DNA of 64,000 bases from SM23-73-3 sp964580215 (lineage in GTDB: Bacteria; Zixibacteria; MSB-5A5; SM1-73): the NCBI GenBank assembly GCA_964580215.1, contig CAZOJT010000001.1:124001-188000 (forward strand). Direction: 5' to 3'. The translations under genes and the position numbers were made by a program. A model generated the notes under the pieces. The model ran no database searches and was not told the DNA's origin. It was given only the letters and a program-made list of their open reading frames with translations. Shown here in pieces: positions 26,759-35,541 of the stretch (position 1 is its first letter; every line of letters begins with the position of its first letter).

Positions 26759-27814
26759 ATGTCTGAAAAGATGCTTGCAGTTATGAAAAAAGAAAGGGCA
26801 ACCGGAGCAGAGTTGGTAACGGTTGATATCCCAAAGATCAAACCGGATGAAGTGCTGGTCAAGGTGAAAGCCACCTCCATCTGTGGAACCGATGCACATA
26901 TTTATAATTGGGATGAATGGTCGCAAAGCCGGATCAAGCCTCCCATGATTTTCGGGCATGAGTTTGCTGGAGAGGTGGTGGAGGTGGGAAATTTAGTGAA
27001 AAGAATCAAAGTGGGCGACCTTATCTCAGCCGAGACCCATATCCCCTGTGGACATTGCTTTCAATGTCTAACCGGACGACAGCATATCTGTCAGAATCTG
27101 AAAATTCTGGGTGTGGATATTGATGGCTGTTTTGCCGAGTATGCGGCAATTCCGGAAGTTTGTGCCTGGAAAAATGACAAAAACATTCCTGTCGAGATCG
27201 CCTCGGTTCAGGAGCCTTTTGGCAATGCTACTTATGCTGTAATGGAGAGCCAGGTTTCTGCAAAAGTTATCACCATAATGGGGGATGGACCCATCGCCTG
27301 CTTTGCCACCGGGATAGCCAGGGCAGTGGGGGCGGCGAAGATCTTTAGCGTTGGAGAGTTCCCTTATCGGGTCAATCTTTTAAAAAAGATGGGGGCGGAT
27401 GTGGCTTTGAGCATTCTCACCCATGACACGGTGAAAGAGATTTTGGATGCTACCTCCGGTGAGGGGGTAGATGTAGTCCTGGAGATGACCGGCGCTCAAA
27501 AAGCAATTGACGATGGCTTTAAGATTTTGAAAAAAGGAGGAACTTTCACCGCCTTCGGTATTCCCCCCTCCAAGATTGAGCTTGACTTAAACGATAGTGT
27601 AATCTTCAAAAATGCGAATATCATCGGCATAAGTGGAAGATTGATGTTTGAAACCTGGTTTCAATTGAGCAATCTTTTGAAATTTAAGAAAGTGGATGTC
27701 TCACCGGTGATAACTCATAAGATGCCCTTGAAGGATTTTCACAAAGGCATGGAGGCGGTGATCTCGAAAAAAAGAGAGGCGGGAAAGGTAGTCTTCTTCC
27801 CCGAGGCAAAATGA
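26759..27814 (+). CDS. tdh: L-threonine 3-dehydrogenase
   Basis: A 351-residue zinc-dependent medium-chain dehydrogenase that oxidises threonine to 2-amino-3-oxobutyrate with NAD+. The catalytic zinc site has C42 (ICGTDAHIYNWDEW) and H67-E68 (GHEF); the structural zinc cysteines are C97, C100, C103 and C111 (PCGHCFQCLTGRQHIC). The Tdh-specific ILGVDIDGCFAEY and GISGRLMFETW motifs are present. AAGGAAAG precedes ATG 26759. The second pathway enzyme, kbl, lies 5.6 kb downstream, after an inserted restriction-modification gene, acsA and an acyl carrier protein. Confidence 0.97.
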   Translation: MSEKMLAVMKKERATGAELVTVDIPKIKPDEVLVKVKATSICGTDAHIYNWDEWSQSRIKPPMIFGHEFAGEVVEVGNLVKRIKVGDLISAETHIPCGHCFQCLTGRQHICQNLKILGVDIDGCFAEYAAIPEVCAWKNDKNIPVEIASVQEPFGNATYAVMESQVSAKVITIMGDGPIACFATGIARAVGAAKIFSVGEFPYRVNLLKKMGADVALSILTHDTVKEILDATSGEGVDVVLEMTGAQKAIDDGFKILKKGGTFTAFGIPPSKIELDLNDSVIFKNANIIGISGRLMFETWFQLSNLLKFKKVDVSPVITHKMPLKDFHKGMEAVISKKREAGKVVFFPEAK

Positions 27815-27931
27815 AAAAGATTTGGAAGGCAGAAGTTTGCGTTTGCTTACATTACTCCTGAATTCGTATTCTAACTTGGGCATCTGCGCGAAAAAGGGTT
27901 GTCTGCGTAATATTAAGGATAAAGCAAGATT

Positions 27932-30900
27932 ATGAGTTTAAAGATATCCCAGCTAAAATCGAAGTGGAATAAAGAGAAGAACTTCTACAAAACACAAGAA
28001 GTCGGTTCCGGCGTTCAGATATTTGTCAAAGATGTTTTGAAATCGGAGGAGATATTCAATCTCAAGGTCGGATTCGCCTCTACCCCCTTGGAACGGCGCA
28101 GAAATGAGTTTGTCGAGGAGAAAAAAACAAAAGACTCAAGAAGAGCAGACATCGTCATTTATGTTTCCCCGGATATTACCATCCCTGTAGAAGTTGAAAA
28201 ATATCAAAATATCGAAGCGGGAATAGGGCAACTCTTACAATACCAAGCAGATTTAGATAAGAAGTATGGTATCCTAACCGATGGTTATACTTGGCGATTT
28301 TACAATAACAATATTTTCCGAAAATTCACACTTAACCAAATCTTGGATGAAACAGAAGAATTCTTAGAATTTTGGAAAGAATATACTAAGCCGGAATTCT
28401 ATTACCTTTCTTTCTTCGAATCCCCGGGTCAACTCACACTTCTCAAAGAAATAGAAAAATTACTTGTTGAGGACAACAGGCTGATTTTCTTCGAAGACAT
28501 TAGAAAACTCATTCGGGGCTTTAAGCATAAATTAAATATAGAGGGATACTTTGAGGGGCTAGAAAAGAAAGAAAGAGAGAAAAAAGCAGTTGAGATTACC
28601 TATGCTTACATTATTCAGTTTATTCTGTACAAGACCTTAGTGGATAATGACTTTGATGATTTTAAAAAAGAATTTTCAAAAAAACAGAATGGCATATATG
28701 AATGTCTGAAAGTGAAACAATTCGGGAAAATCTTGGGTATAATTAACGGTATTTCTAACGAGATATCAAAAAATATTTATCGCCCGTTTGCCAAAGAACA
28801 AGAATTTATAACAAACAAAATTTTGGAGCTTTTTAATAAGCCAAAAAATGAATTACACGAAGTCTCCCCGTGGTTAGACATATTTGTCTTTATCAAAAAG
28901 TATAATTTCGCAAGTGTAAAAAATGAAATCTTCGGATACATTTATGAGAATTATCTAAAAGAGCTTTATGAAGATAAAAAGAAGGGGCAATATTTTACTG
29001 ACCCGGCCGTGGTCAACTTTATGCTTCGGCAAGTCGGCTATACCCCAGAAAAGTTAAGAGAAAAACTCAGAAACGACAAAGAAAGTATTTCCTTAATAGA
29101 CCCTGCTTGTGGCAGTGGCACTTTTCTTTATAGTGCAACCAATGAGCTTATTCGTGCAGTGCCTGATGGGTCAGAGGAATCATCAAAAACAATTGAAGAA
29201 TTAGTGGACAATAACATCTTTGGTTTGGATATTGCAGAGTTTCCACTTTATTTAGCAGAGATGAACATTTTAATGCGGATGTTACCGCTTATTATCACCG
29301 AGAAATACAACAATCCAATTGATAAAAAAATTAAAGTTTTCTTAACTAAAGATAGTGTTGCAGAGTTTATGGACGCAGGCATAGAAAATACCATCAACGA
29401 TATTGATGTTAGGCGGGGGCAATTTCCACTTTTTACACGAAAGCTTGAGCTTGGATACAAAAGTTATGTGAGAGATGAAGGCGATTTGTCGGAGATGAAG
29501 CAAAGTATGCGTCCCCCTCGCCGACGTTTTGATTTTGTTATTGGCAATCCGCCGTATGTTGGATATAACGAGTGTTCTAAGCAGGACGTCTTGGTTTTTA
29601 ATTTATTGAAAAAAGGCGAGGTTAGTCTCGGTGACATTTATAGTGTTAATCTACACAGTATCCCCAATACTCGAAAAAAAAGACCGCCGAAACCAAACCT
29701 ATATGCTTTTTTTATTGCAACTGGTTTAGTATTGCTCAAAGACAACGGAAAACTTTGTTACATTATCCCACAGACAATTCTAACTGCAGGTGATTTGGAT
29801 GTATTACGCTATCATTTGGCAAAATTTACGACTATTGAGAAAATCATTACTTTCAGTGGTAAGATGTTTATTGGTCGTGGTATTAAACAGAATAAGCCAG
29901 TAGCTACTTCAAGTCTTATTTTTATTGTTTCAAGAAAAGTACCTTCCAGATTGCATCAAGTTGAAATTGTCAATTATGAAAAGTCTGGGGATAGCATAGA
30001 GGATACTTTACAGAATATCTTGGACGGTAAGAGAATTGATAGGAAGAAAATCTTACAGAGTAAACTTCTCCAAAATGTAGCAAATTGGAATTTTGTTAAG
30101 CAGGGTAAAGCATTTTGGGGTTTTTGTGAGGCGTACAAGAGAAACACAGAAAATATGGGAATTTATTACAATCATGCGATGGCTGAGCATAAATTCAAAA
30201 GTAAATTTTATTTCGACATCGGATATAATATAAACGAGAAAATTATGCTCAAACATCCTGAGGGCAAAGGCCTTATTTTTAGCTACCCCGATTTAAAAGA
30301 CAATTTCTCGACAATTAAAGAATTCAGAGGGTACTGGCCAAACATTAGAAGTGGTACCTCGAAGTATATCATTAAGTTATTGAAGGCAAATCAAGGTTAC
30401 AATTTATTGGATAGTCCACACAAAATTATTTGGTCTTACGCCAATCCTAAAAAATTTCACTTTACTTCGACTCCGGTAATTTGGGCTCGTAATCAAATAT
30501 GTGCTATCGGTAGCAAAAATAAAAAGGAGCTTCTTTACCTTTTTGCAATATTAAACTCCAAAGTCACTAACGTTATTCTTAATTCTCATTTAAAAAGTGA
30601 ACAGGAAAAAGACTTATTAGTTTCTATTACAGCAGTTAAAGAATTTGTCCGTGTTCCCCGAATCTCGGACCACACTCAATTTATCAAAGATGAAATCATC
30701 AAACGGACAGAGGAGATGCTTGAATTGGAAGAAAGGACACTTTCGGATTTTGTTGATTTTTCAGGCATTCTATTGCAAAAGTTCAAGGACATAAAAGTGA
30801 AGAAAAATTACCTTGTCGCAATAGATGGAGGCAAAAAAACGAAACTCAAAATCACGGGAGACCCTGCGCTTGTTGAAAAGGCTTTGCTCAGGGAATTCGA

Positions 30901-31123
30901 GGAGTCTGAATTACCGCTACAAGCTCGGAGTATTAGACTCTCTGCTCTTCGCAAGCTACCAGTTATTGACCTTCAAAAGCAAGCACAGCTAAGGAAATAC
31001 ATTGATGACTTAGTTTTTGCTCTGTATTTCAAAGTGAATTTGGAGAAAATAGGTTTTGAAAAGGCTAAATTAATTGAAAAAAAGTGCGAGGAAAATAAAT
31101 TTTACAAAACCATCCAATCTTAG
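27932..31123 (+). CDS. Type IIG restriction-modification enzyme (Eco57I-like methylase with N-terminal nuclease)
   Basis: A 1063-residue single-chain enzyme. The N-terminal region has a PD-(D/E)XK-like site: D73 (RRADIVIYVS) and E87-V-E-K90 (IPVEVEKYQN). The gamma-class adenine methylase core has motif X (GQYFTDPAVVNFML), motif I DPACGSGTFL (390-399) and motif IV NPPY (539-542). The C-terminal third (about 600-1063) would recognise the target. It is visibly more A+T-rich than tdh and acsA on each side, indicating transfer into the threonine-catabolism locus. No separate specificity or restriction subunit is adjacent. A solitary BREX/PglX-like role is less likely because the nuclease-like domain is fused. 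Confidence 0.85.
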   Translation: MSLKISQLKSKWNKEKNFYKTQEVGSGVQIFVKDVLKSEEIFNLKVGFASTPLERRRNEFVEEKKTKDSRRADIVIYVSPDITIPVEVEKYQNIEAGIGQLLQYQADLDKKYGILTDGYTWRFYNNNIFRKFTLNQILDETEEFLEFWKEYTKPEFYYLSFFESPGQLTLLKEIEKLLVEDNRLIFFEDIRKLIRGFKHKLNIEGYFEGLEKKEREKKAVEITYAYIIQFILYKTLVDNDFDDFKKEFSKKQNGIYECLKVKQFGKILGIINGISNEISKNIYRPFAKEQEFITNKILELFNKPKNELHEVSPWLDIFVFIKKYNFASVKNEIFGYIYENYLKELYEDKKKGQYFTDPAVVNFMLRQVGYTPEKLREKLRNDKESISLIDPACGSGTFLYSATNELIRAVPDGSEESSKTIEELVDNNIFGLDIAEFPLYLAEMNILMRMLPLIITEKYNNPIDKKIKVFLTKDSVAEFMDAGIENTINDIDVRRGQFPLFTRKLELGYKSYVRDEGDLSEMKQSMRPPRRRFDFVIGNPPYVGYNECSKQDVLVFNLLKKGEVSLGDIYSVNLHSIPNTRKKRPPKPNLYAFFIATGLVLLKDNGKLCYIIPQTILTAGDLDVLRYHLAKFTTIEKIITFSGKMFIGRGIKQNKPVATSSLIFIVSRKVPSRLHQVEIVNYEKSGDSIEDTLQNILDGKRIDRKKILQSKLLQNVANWNFVKQGKAFWGFCEAYKRNTENMGIYYNHAMAEHKFKSKFYFDIGYNINEKIMLKHPEGKGLIFSYPDLKDNFSTIKEFRGYWPNIRSGTSKYIIKLLKANQGYNLLDSPHKIIWSYANPKKFHFTSTPVIWARNQICAIGSKNKKELLYLFAILNSKVTNVILNSHLKSEQEKDLLVSITAVKEFVRVPRISDHTQFIKDEIIKRTEEMLELEERTLSDFVDFSGILLQKFKDIKVKKNYLVAIDGGKKTKLKITGDPALVEKALLREFEESELPLQARSIRLSALRKLPVIDLQKQAQLRKYIDDLVFALYFKVNLEKIGFEKAKLIEKKCEENKFYKTIQS

Positions 31124-31158
31124 AACTCTACGTTTCAAGAAAGAAGGAGCTATTTTCG

Positions 31159-32862
31159 ATGAGCAACATCGGTTCTTATGAGGAAAGATGTAAAGATTTT
31201 GATTGGTCTGTTGCCAAAAAGGAACTTTCATACAAAGAAGGCGATCCCCTTAATATCGGTTATTATTGTGCAGACAGAAACTGCGATTTAGGTCTGGGCA
31301 ATAAGTTAGCCTTAATCTGGCAAAGCTTCTCAGGTGAACAGAAAAGGTTTACCTTTGAAGATTTGAAGATACACTCCAATTCATTTGCCCATCTGCTAAG
31401 TGAGAAGCTGGGAATGAAAAGCGGCGAGCGCATGGTTGTCTTTATGGACAAAATCCCCGAACTCTATTTTTCCTTTTTGGGAATTTTGAAAATGGGAGGA
31501 ATTGCAGTCCCTCTTTTTTCTGCTTTTGGAGAGGATTCACTCCTTACCAGACTCAAGAACTGTAATGCTTCGGCTGTTTTGACCACCAGAAAGCTTGTGC
31601 CCAGAATAAGAAAGATTAAAGATAGGCTTCCGGATTTAAGACATGTGGTGATAATATCAGAAGATGAGAGCATTCCGGTAAAAGAACGTGAGATGGCGTT
31701 TTCTTATAGCAAAGCCCCCCGGATTGAATCATTTGAATCTTTTCCAGCTACTGCAGAGACACCTTCTGTGCTTCACTACACTTCCGGAACAACCGGCCAG
31801 CCCAAAGGAGCACTGCATGTTCATGCCTCTATTTTCTCTCAATACCTGACCACCAAATGGGTTTTAGACTTAAGACCGGACGATATTTACTGGTGCACTG
31901 CCGATCCGGGATGGGTTACTGGCACGTCTTACGGAATCATTGGTCCCTGGAGTTTGGGCATAACCCAGGTGGTTTTAGATGGAGGTTTTGTTCCGGAGAA
32001 ATGGTATGAACTTATTCAGAAACATAAGATAACGGTCTGGTATTCCGCCCCGACCGCCATTCGGATGCTTATGAAAGCGGGAAAGGAGATTGTTAAGAAG
32101 TTTGATCTTTCGTCCCTCCGTCATCTATGCTCTGTGGGTGAACCGCTGAATCCTGAAGCTGTGATCTGGTCTAAGGAGGTCTATGGTTTACCTTTCCACG
32201 ATACCTGGTGGCAGACAGAGACCGGGTGTATTTTGGTCTCAAATTATCCCGGAATGGAAATCAAGCCGGGATCAATGGGCAAAGCTTTTCCTGGCATAAC
32301 TGCCGCAGTTTTAAGCCACGAATTCGAGCCTATTACCGAGAAAGACAAACCCGGACTCCTAGCTTTAAGACCGCCCTGGCCCTCCATATTTCGGACCTAC
32401 TGGAACAATAAAAGCGGATATGAGAGCAAATTCAAGAACGGATGGTATATAACCGGCGACAGATCAAGCATTGATGAAGATGGATATTTCTGGTTTATGG
32501 GGCGGGATGATGACGTGATCAACGTAGCCGGACACTTAGTTGGTCCCTTTGAGATAGAGTCCGTACTTTTGGAACATGAAGCGGTGGCAGAGTCTGCCGC
32601 CATAGGAAAACCGAATGAGATAAACATGGAGGTGGTTAAAGCTTTTGTGGCTTTAAAACCCGGATTTGAGCCGACAGATGATCTGGAGCTTTCAATCATG
32701 AACTTCATTCGGAAGAAGCTGTCCTCCATCGCCATGCCCCAGGAGATCAAATTCGTCGATTCATTGCCCAAAACCCGTAGCGGAAAAATCATGAGAAGAG
32801 TCTTGCGCGCCCAGGAGAGAGGTGAGCCGGTGGGTGATCTTTCTACTTTAGAGGATGATTAA
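31159..32862 (+). CDS. acsA: Acetyl-CoA synthetase, AcsA type
   Basis: A 567-residue AMP-forming acetate:CoA ligase, close in length and sequence to Bacillus-type AcsA. Motifs: LHYTSGTTGQPKGALHVH (P-loop), WCTADPGWVTGTSYGI, HDTWWQTETG, GWYITGDRSSIDEDGYFWFMGR, and the acetylated-lysine motif PKTRSGKIMRRVLRA near the C-terminus; it even ends in the family's GDLSTLED. AAGGAG lies upstream of ATG 31159. With Tdh and Kbl on either side it could interconvert the acetyl-CoA released from threonine with acetate. Confidence 0.93.
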   Translation: MSNIGSYEERCKDFDWSVAKKELSYKEGDPLNIGYYCADRNCDLGLGNKLALIWQSFSGEQKRFTFEDLKIHSNSFAHLLSEKLGMKSGERMVVFMDKIPELYFSFLGILKMGGIAVPLFSAFGEDSLLTRLKNCNASAVLTTRKLVPRIRKIKDRLPDLRHVVIISEDESIPVKEREMAFSYSKAPRIESFESFPATAETPSVLHYTSGTTGQPKGALHVHASIFSQYLTTKWVLDLRPDDIYWCTADPGWVTGTSYGIIGPWSLGITQVVLDGGFVPEKWYELIQKHKITVWYSAPTAIRMLMKAGKEIVKKFDLSSLRHLCSVGEPLNPEAVIWSKEVYGLPFHDTWWQTETGCILVSNYPGMEIKPGSMGKAFPGITAAVLSHEFEPITEKDKPGLLALRPPWPSIFRTYWNNKSGYESKFKNGWYITGDRSSIDEDGYFWFMGRDDDVINVAGHLVGPFEIESVLLEHEAVAESAAIGKPNEINMEVVKAFVALKPGFEPTDDLELSIMNFIRKKLSSIAMPQEIKFVDSLPKTRSGKIMRRVLRAQERGEPVGDLSTLEDD

Positions 32863-33041
32863 GAATAGAATTTTTGAAGCTCAAAAATTTAGAAACTGGT
32901 ATCGAGACTTGGCTTTCGATTCCCGGTGTCTCGTTACTGTGGAAAACGAATAAAAAAGTTGACATGTTGTCCGCAGTCCATGGGACGTGTCATGTTGAGC
33001 GAAGCGAAACATCTCACAATATATTTGCAAGGAGGACTTAA

Positions 33042-33278
33042 ATGAAAGAGGAACTGATTGAGTACATAAAAAAAGAATTTGTGGAAGATCCGGACGAAGA
33101 GATCGATGAAGCTACTCCTTTGATATCCTCAGGATTGATCGATTCGCTCTCCATCGTCTCTTTGGTGGCATTCATAGACAAGAAATTTGGGGTGAAAATC
33201 CCGGACGAGAAGGGAGTAGTTGAGAATTTTGAGACGGCAAACAAAATCATCGAAACGATCAACGAATGCAAAGGTTAA
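33042..33278 (+). CDS. Acyl carrier protein
   Basis: A 78-residue acidic four-helix carrier protein. Ser35 in SGLIDSLSIVSLV is the phosphopantetheine attachment site, and IDEATPLISSGLIDS plus EKGVVENFETANKIIETI complete the fold. AAGGAGG precedes ATG 33042. It differs from the housekeeping AcpP pattern (DSLD) and sits between acsA and kbl rather than with fatty-acid genes, so it probably carries a special acyl group, perhaps one presented to the downstream alpha-oxoamine synthase. Confidence 0.88.
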   Translation: MKEELIEYIKKEFVEDPDEEIDEATPLISSGLIDSLSIVSLVAFIDKKFGVKIPDEKGVVENFETANKIIETINECKG

Positions 33279-33311
33279 CACGTTCGCTGTTCGTCACGGA
33301 CTTGTCCTGAT

Positions 33312-33357
33312 CCCCCGCCAAAGGTGTGAACCACATGGTTTACACCAAAGGCGGGGG
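33312..33357. repeat. Nested repeat: 22-bp palindrome inside a CCCCCGCC hairpin
   Basis: CCCCCGCC (33312-33319) and CGGGGG (33352-33357) are the arms of a hairpin common in this genome (CCCCCGCCAAAGGCGGGG). Its loop is split by TGTGAACCACATGG ... TACACC (33325-33346) flanked on both sides by AAAGG, as if AAAGG had been duplicated on insertion. Related palindromes occur at 26707 and 40166. Confidence 0.75.
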
Positions 33358-33456
33358 AGAATGGACGCCTCGTCCGTGACGCTACGTTTACTGGTATCGG
33401 ATGGGTCGTCCGATACCAACCAGAGAAATGAGGTAATGATCAACTAGGAGGTAATT

Positions 33457-34701
33457 ATGGCTTACGGAAAAGCTAAAGAATTTTATCAAAATGAGTTAAA
33501 GAGCATAAAAGATGGCGGGCTATATAAGGAGGAGAGGTATATACACACTCCTCAAGGCGCGGACGTTAAGGTGGAGTATCCCGAAGGGTCGGCCGCCAAG
33601 GAGGTCATCAATTTCTGTGCCAACAACTACCTGGGACTCTCCAGCCATCCGGAGGTTATGGAAGCGGCTCGAAAAGGGTTGGATGACCGGGGTTATGGGA
33701 TGTCATCCGTAAGATTCATCTGCGGCACCCAGGATATACACAAACAGTTGGAGAGGAAGCTGAGCGAATTTCTGGGGATGGAGGATACCATTCTTTTCCC
33801 TTCTTGCATGGATGCCAACGCCGCAGTTTTTGAGGTGCTTTTGGACAAAGAGGATGCCATTATTGCCGACAGACTGGTTCACGCCTCCATCGTGGATGGT
33901 ATGAAGCTCTGTAATGCTCAACAATATAATTATAAGCATTCGGACATGGCACATCTGGAGGAAAAACTGAAGGAGGCGGAGGGTGCCCGGTTTCGCATGA
34001 TCGCCACCGATGGTGCCTTTTCTATGGACGGAGATATAGCTAAACTTGACGAAATCTGTGCCCTGGCGGAAAAGTACGATGCCATGGTGTTGGTGGATGA
34101 TTCTCATGCCTCAGGATTTATCGGAAAAACGGGGAGGGGAACACACGAGTTGTGTGGGGTAATGGGCAAGGTGGACATAATCACCACCACCTTAGGTAAA
34201 GCTTTAGGAGGAGCTTCGGGTGGTTGTGTGAGTGGTCGTAAGGAGATCGTGGAGATGCTCAGGCAGCGAGGCAGACCATATCTTTTCTCCAACACCGTAG
34301 CACCGGTGATTGTCGCCGCCGCCAATACGGTTTTAGACCTTATCTCAAAAACCACAGACAGGCGGGATAAGCTCGAAAAGAATACTCTGTACTTCAGAAA
34401 GAAGATGACCGAGGCGGGTTTCGATATCAAGGAAGGGATTCATCCCATCGTCCCCATCATGCTTTATAACGCCAAATTAGCTCAGGATTTTGCTAAAGAC
34501 CTCTATTCTGAAGGCATATTCGTCATCGGATTCTTCTATCCGGTGGTTGCCCGAGGTCAGGCTCGGATACGAGTTCAGATCTCGGCAGTTCATGAGATGG
34601 AGCATCTGGATAAAGCCATCGAAGCCTTCACCAAAATCGGCAAAAAATACGATATCCTGGGAAAAAAGAAAAAAGAGATTGTGGCAATGTATGGACTTTG
34701 A
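33457..34701 (+). CDS. kbl: 2-amino-3-ketobutyrate CoA ligase (glycine C-acetyltransferase) or related alpha-oxoamine synthase
   Basis: A 414-residue PLP enzyme that cleaves 2-amino-3-oxobutyrate with CoA to glycine and acetyl-CoA. It has NFCANNYLGLSSHPEV, VRFICGTQDIHKQLE, VDDSHASGFIGKTGRGTHE and the PLP lysine K248 in TTLGKALGGASGG. An ideal AGGAGGT precedes ATG 33457. Presence of tdh upstream supports the Kbl role. The family also includes serine palmitoyltransferase and KBL-like synthases that use acyl-ACP; the adjacent carrier protein makes this alternative worth testing. Confidence 0.9.
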   Translation: MAYGKAKEFYQNELKSIKDGGLYKEERYIHTPQGADVKVEYPEGSAAKEVINFCANNYLGLSSHPEVMEAARKGLDDRGYGMSSVRFICGTQDIHKQLERKLSEFLGMEDTILFPSCMDANAAVFEVLLDKEDAIIADRLVHASIVDGMKLCNAQQYNYKHSDMAHLEEKLKEAEGARFRMIATDGAFSMDGDIAKLDEICALAEKYDAMVLVDDSHASGFIGKTGRGTHELCGVMGKVDIITTTLGKALGGASGGCVSGRKEIVEMLRQRGRPYLFSNTVAPVIVAAANTVLDLISKTTDRRDKLEKNTLYFRKKMTEAGFDIKEGIHPIVPIMLYNAKLAQDFAKDLYSEGIFVIGFFYPVVARGQARIRVQISAVHEMEHLDKAIEAFTKIGKKYDILGKKKKEIVAMYGL

Positions 34702-34775
34702 TTTAAACGGTTCAGATTTTCGTTCCGACAAAGATCGGACGATTTGTCTGCGTTGAGAAAGCTTATTAACGCATA

Positions 34776-34805
34776 GGGCAGGGCATTTAGCCCTGCCCAG
34801 AGCTT
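34776..34805 (+). terminator. Probable terminator after kbl
   Basis: GGGCAGGGC-ATTTA-GCCCTGCCC is a perfect 9-bp stem; AGAGCTTTTTAA follows, so the T-run starts six bases past the stem. Confidence 0.65.
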
Positions 34806-34845
34806 TTTAATAAATCCTTAGGTCATAGACCCAGTGTAGAAACCG

Positions 34846-35352
34846 ATGATCAAACTAACCAGCAAAGACATAACCTTAACCGCCCTTTTTATCACTTTGG
34901 GAGTGACTATTCCCATCGTGTTCCATCAGATGGCTTTGGCAGGGAGGATATTTTCGCCCATGCACATCCCTGTTTTTTTGGCAGGAATATTTGTAGGTCC
35001 GGTGAGCGGATTGATCGTGGGGCTGGTCTGTCCGGGCATGAGTTTTTTGCTCACCGGCATGCCTCCTCCCTATGCGGTCCCTCTGATGAGTCTGGAATTG
35101 CCGGTTTACGGAATCTCCATCGGGATACTCATAAGGGTTATAAAGGTTCCTATCCTCTCTCTTTTGTTGGCTATGATTCTGGGTCGTCTGGCTTTTGCCT
35201 TTGGACTTTTCATTTTCGGTCTGTTTTTGTCTCTTCCGTATGGACCGAAAGAGTTCATAAAGGTCTCCGTGATCACCGGACTTCCCGGAATCGCCATCCA
35301 GCTTGTTTTAATCCCCCTATTGATTGAGACAATTCAATTGGCTAAGAAATAA
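34846..35352 (+). CDS. ECF transporter S component (vitamin uptake)
   Basis: A 168-residue membrane protein with about six helices. FSPMHIPVFLAGIFVGPVSG followed by CPGMSFLLTGMPP and MSLELPVYGISIGIL is the pattern of substrate-binding S components of energy-coupling factor transporters. These proteins pair with a shared energising module (EcfA/A'/T), which is not in the window, so it belongs to the group-II, dispersed type. The vitamin cannot be told from sequence, and no riboswitch was seen in the 145-base leader. ATG 34846 has only a weak ribosome site. Confidence 0.8.
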   Translation: MIKLTSKDITLTALFITLGVTIPIVFHQMALAGRIFSPMHIPVFLAGIFVGPVSGLIVGLVCPGMSFLLTGMPPPYAVPLMSLELPVYGISIGILIRVIKVPILSLLLAMILGRLAFAFGLFIFGLFLSLPYGPKEFIKVSVITGLPGIAIQLVLIPLLIETIQLAKK

Positions 35353-35541
35353 CGTCTTCACCACTTCAGGTTTTGGATTCTATTTCCGACGGCGTTTTTA
35401 CATCGTTGATTCTGTGCGTCGGGGGCAAAAATTTTTTTGGCGGATATCTGGTCTCATTTCAATTAAGTCCCTCCTTTTTTTGCCGATCTTAACTATTGAC
35501 TCGTCCCTTCTTAAAAATCGTCCCACCTTCACGGAGTCAAA

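Noticed and set aside
31159..34701. Ceramide/sphingolipid synthesis cluster (acyl ligase, ACP, serine palmitoyltransferase-like)
   Set aside because: The ligase matches acetyl-CoA synthetase along its whole length and tdh is in the same locus; kept only as an alternative for the PLP enzyme.
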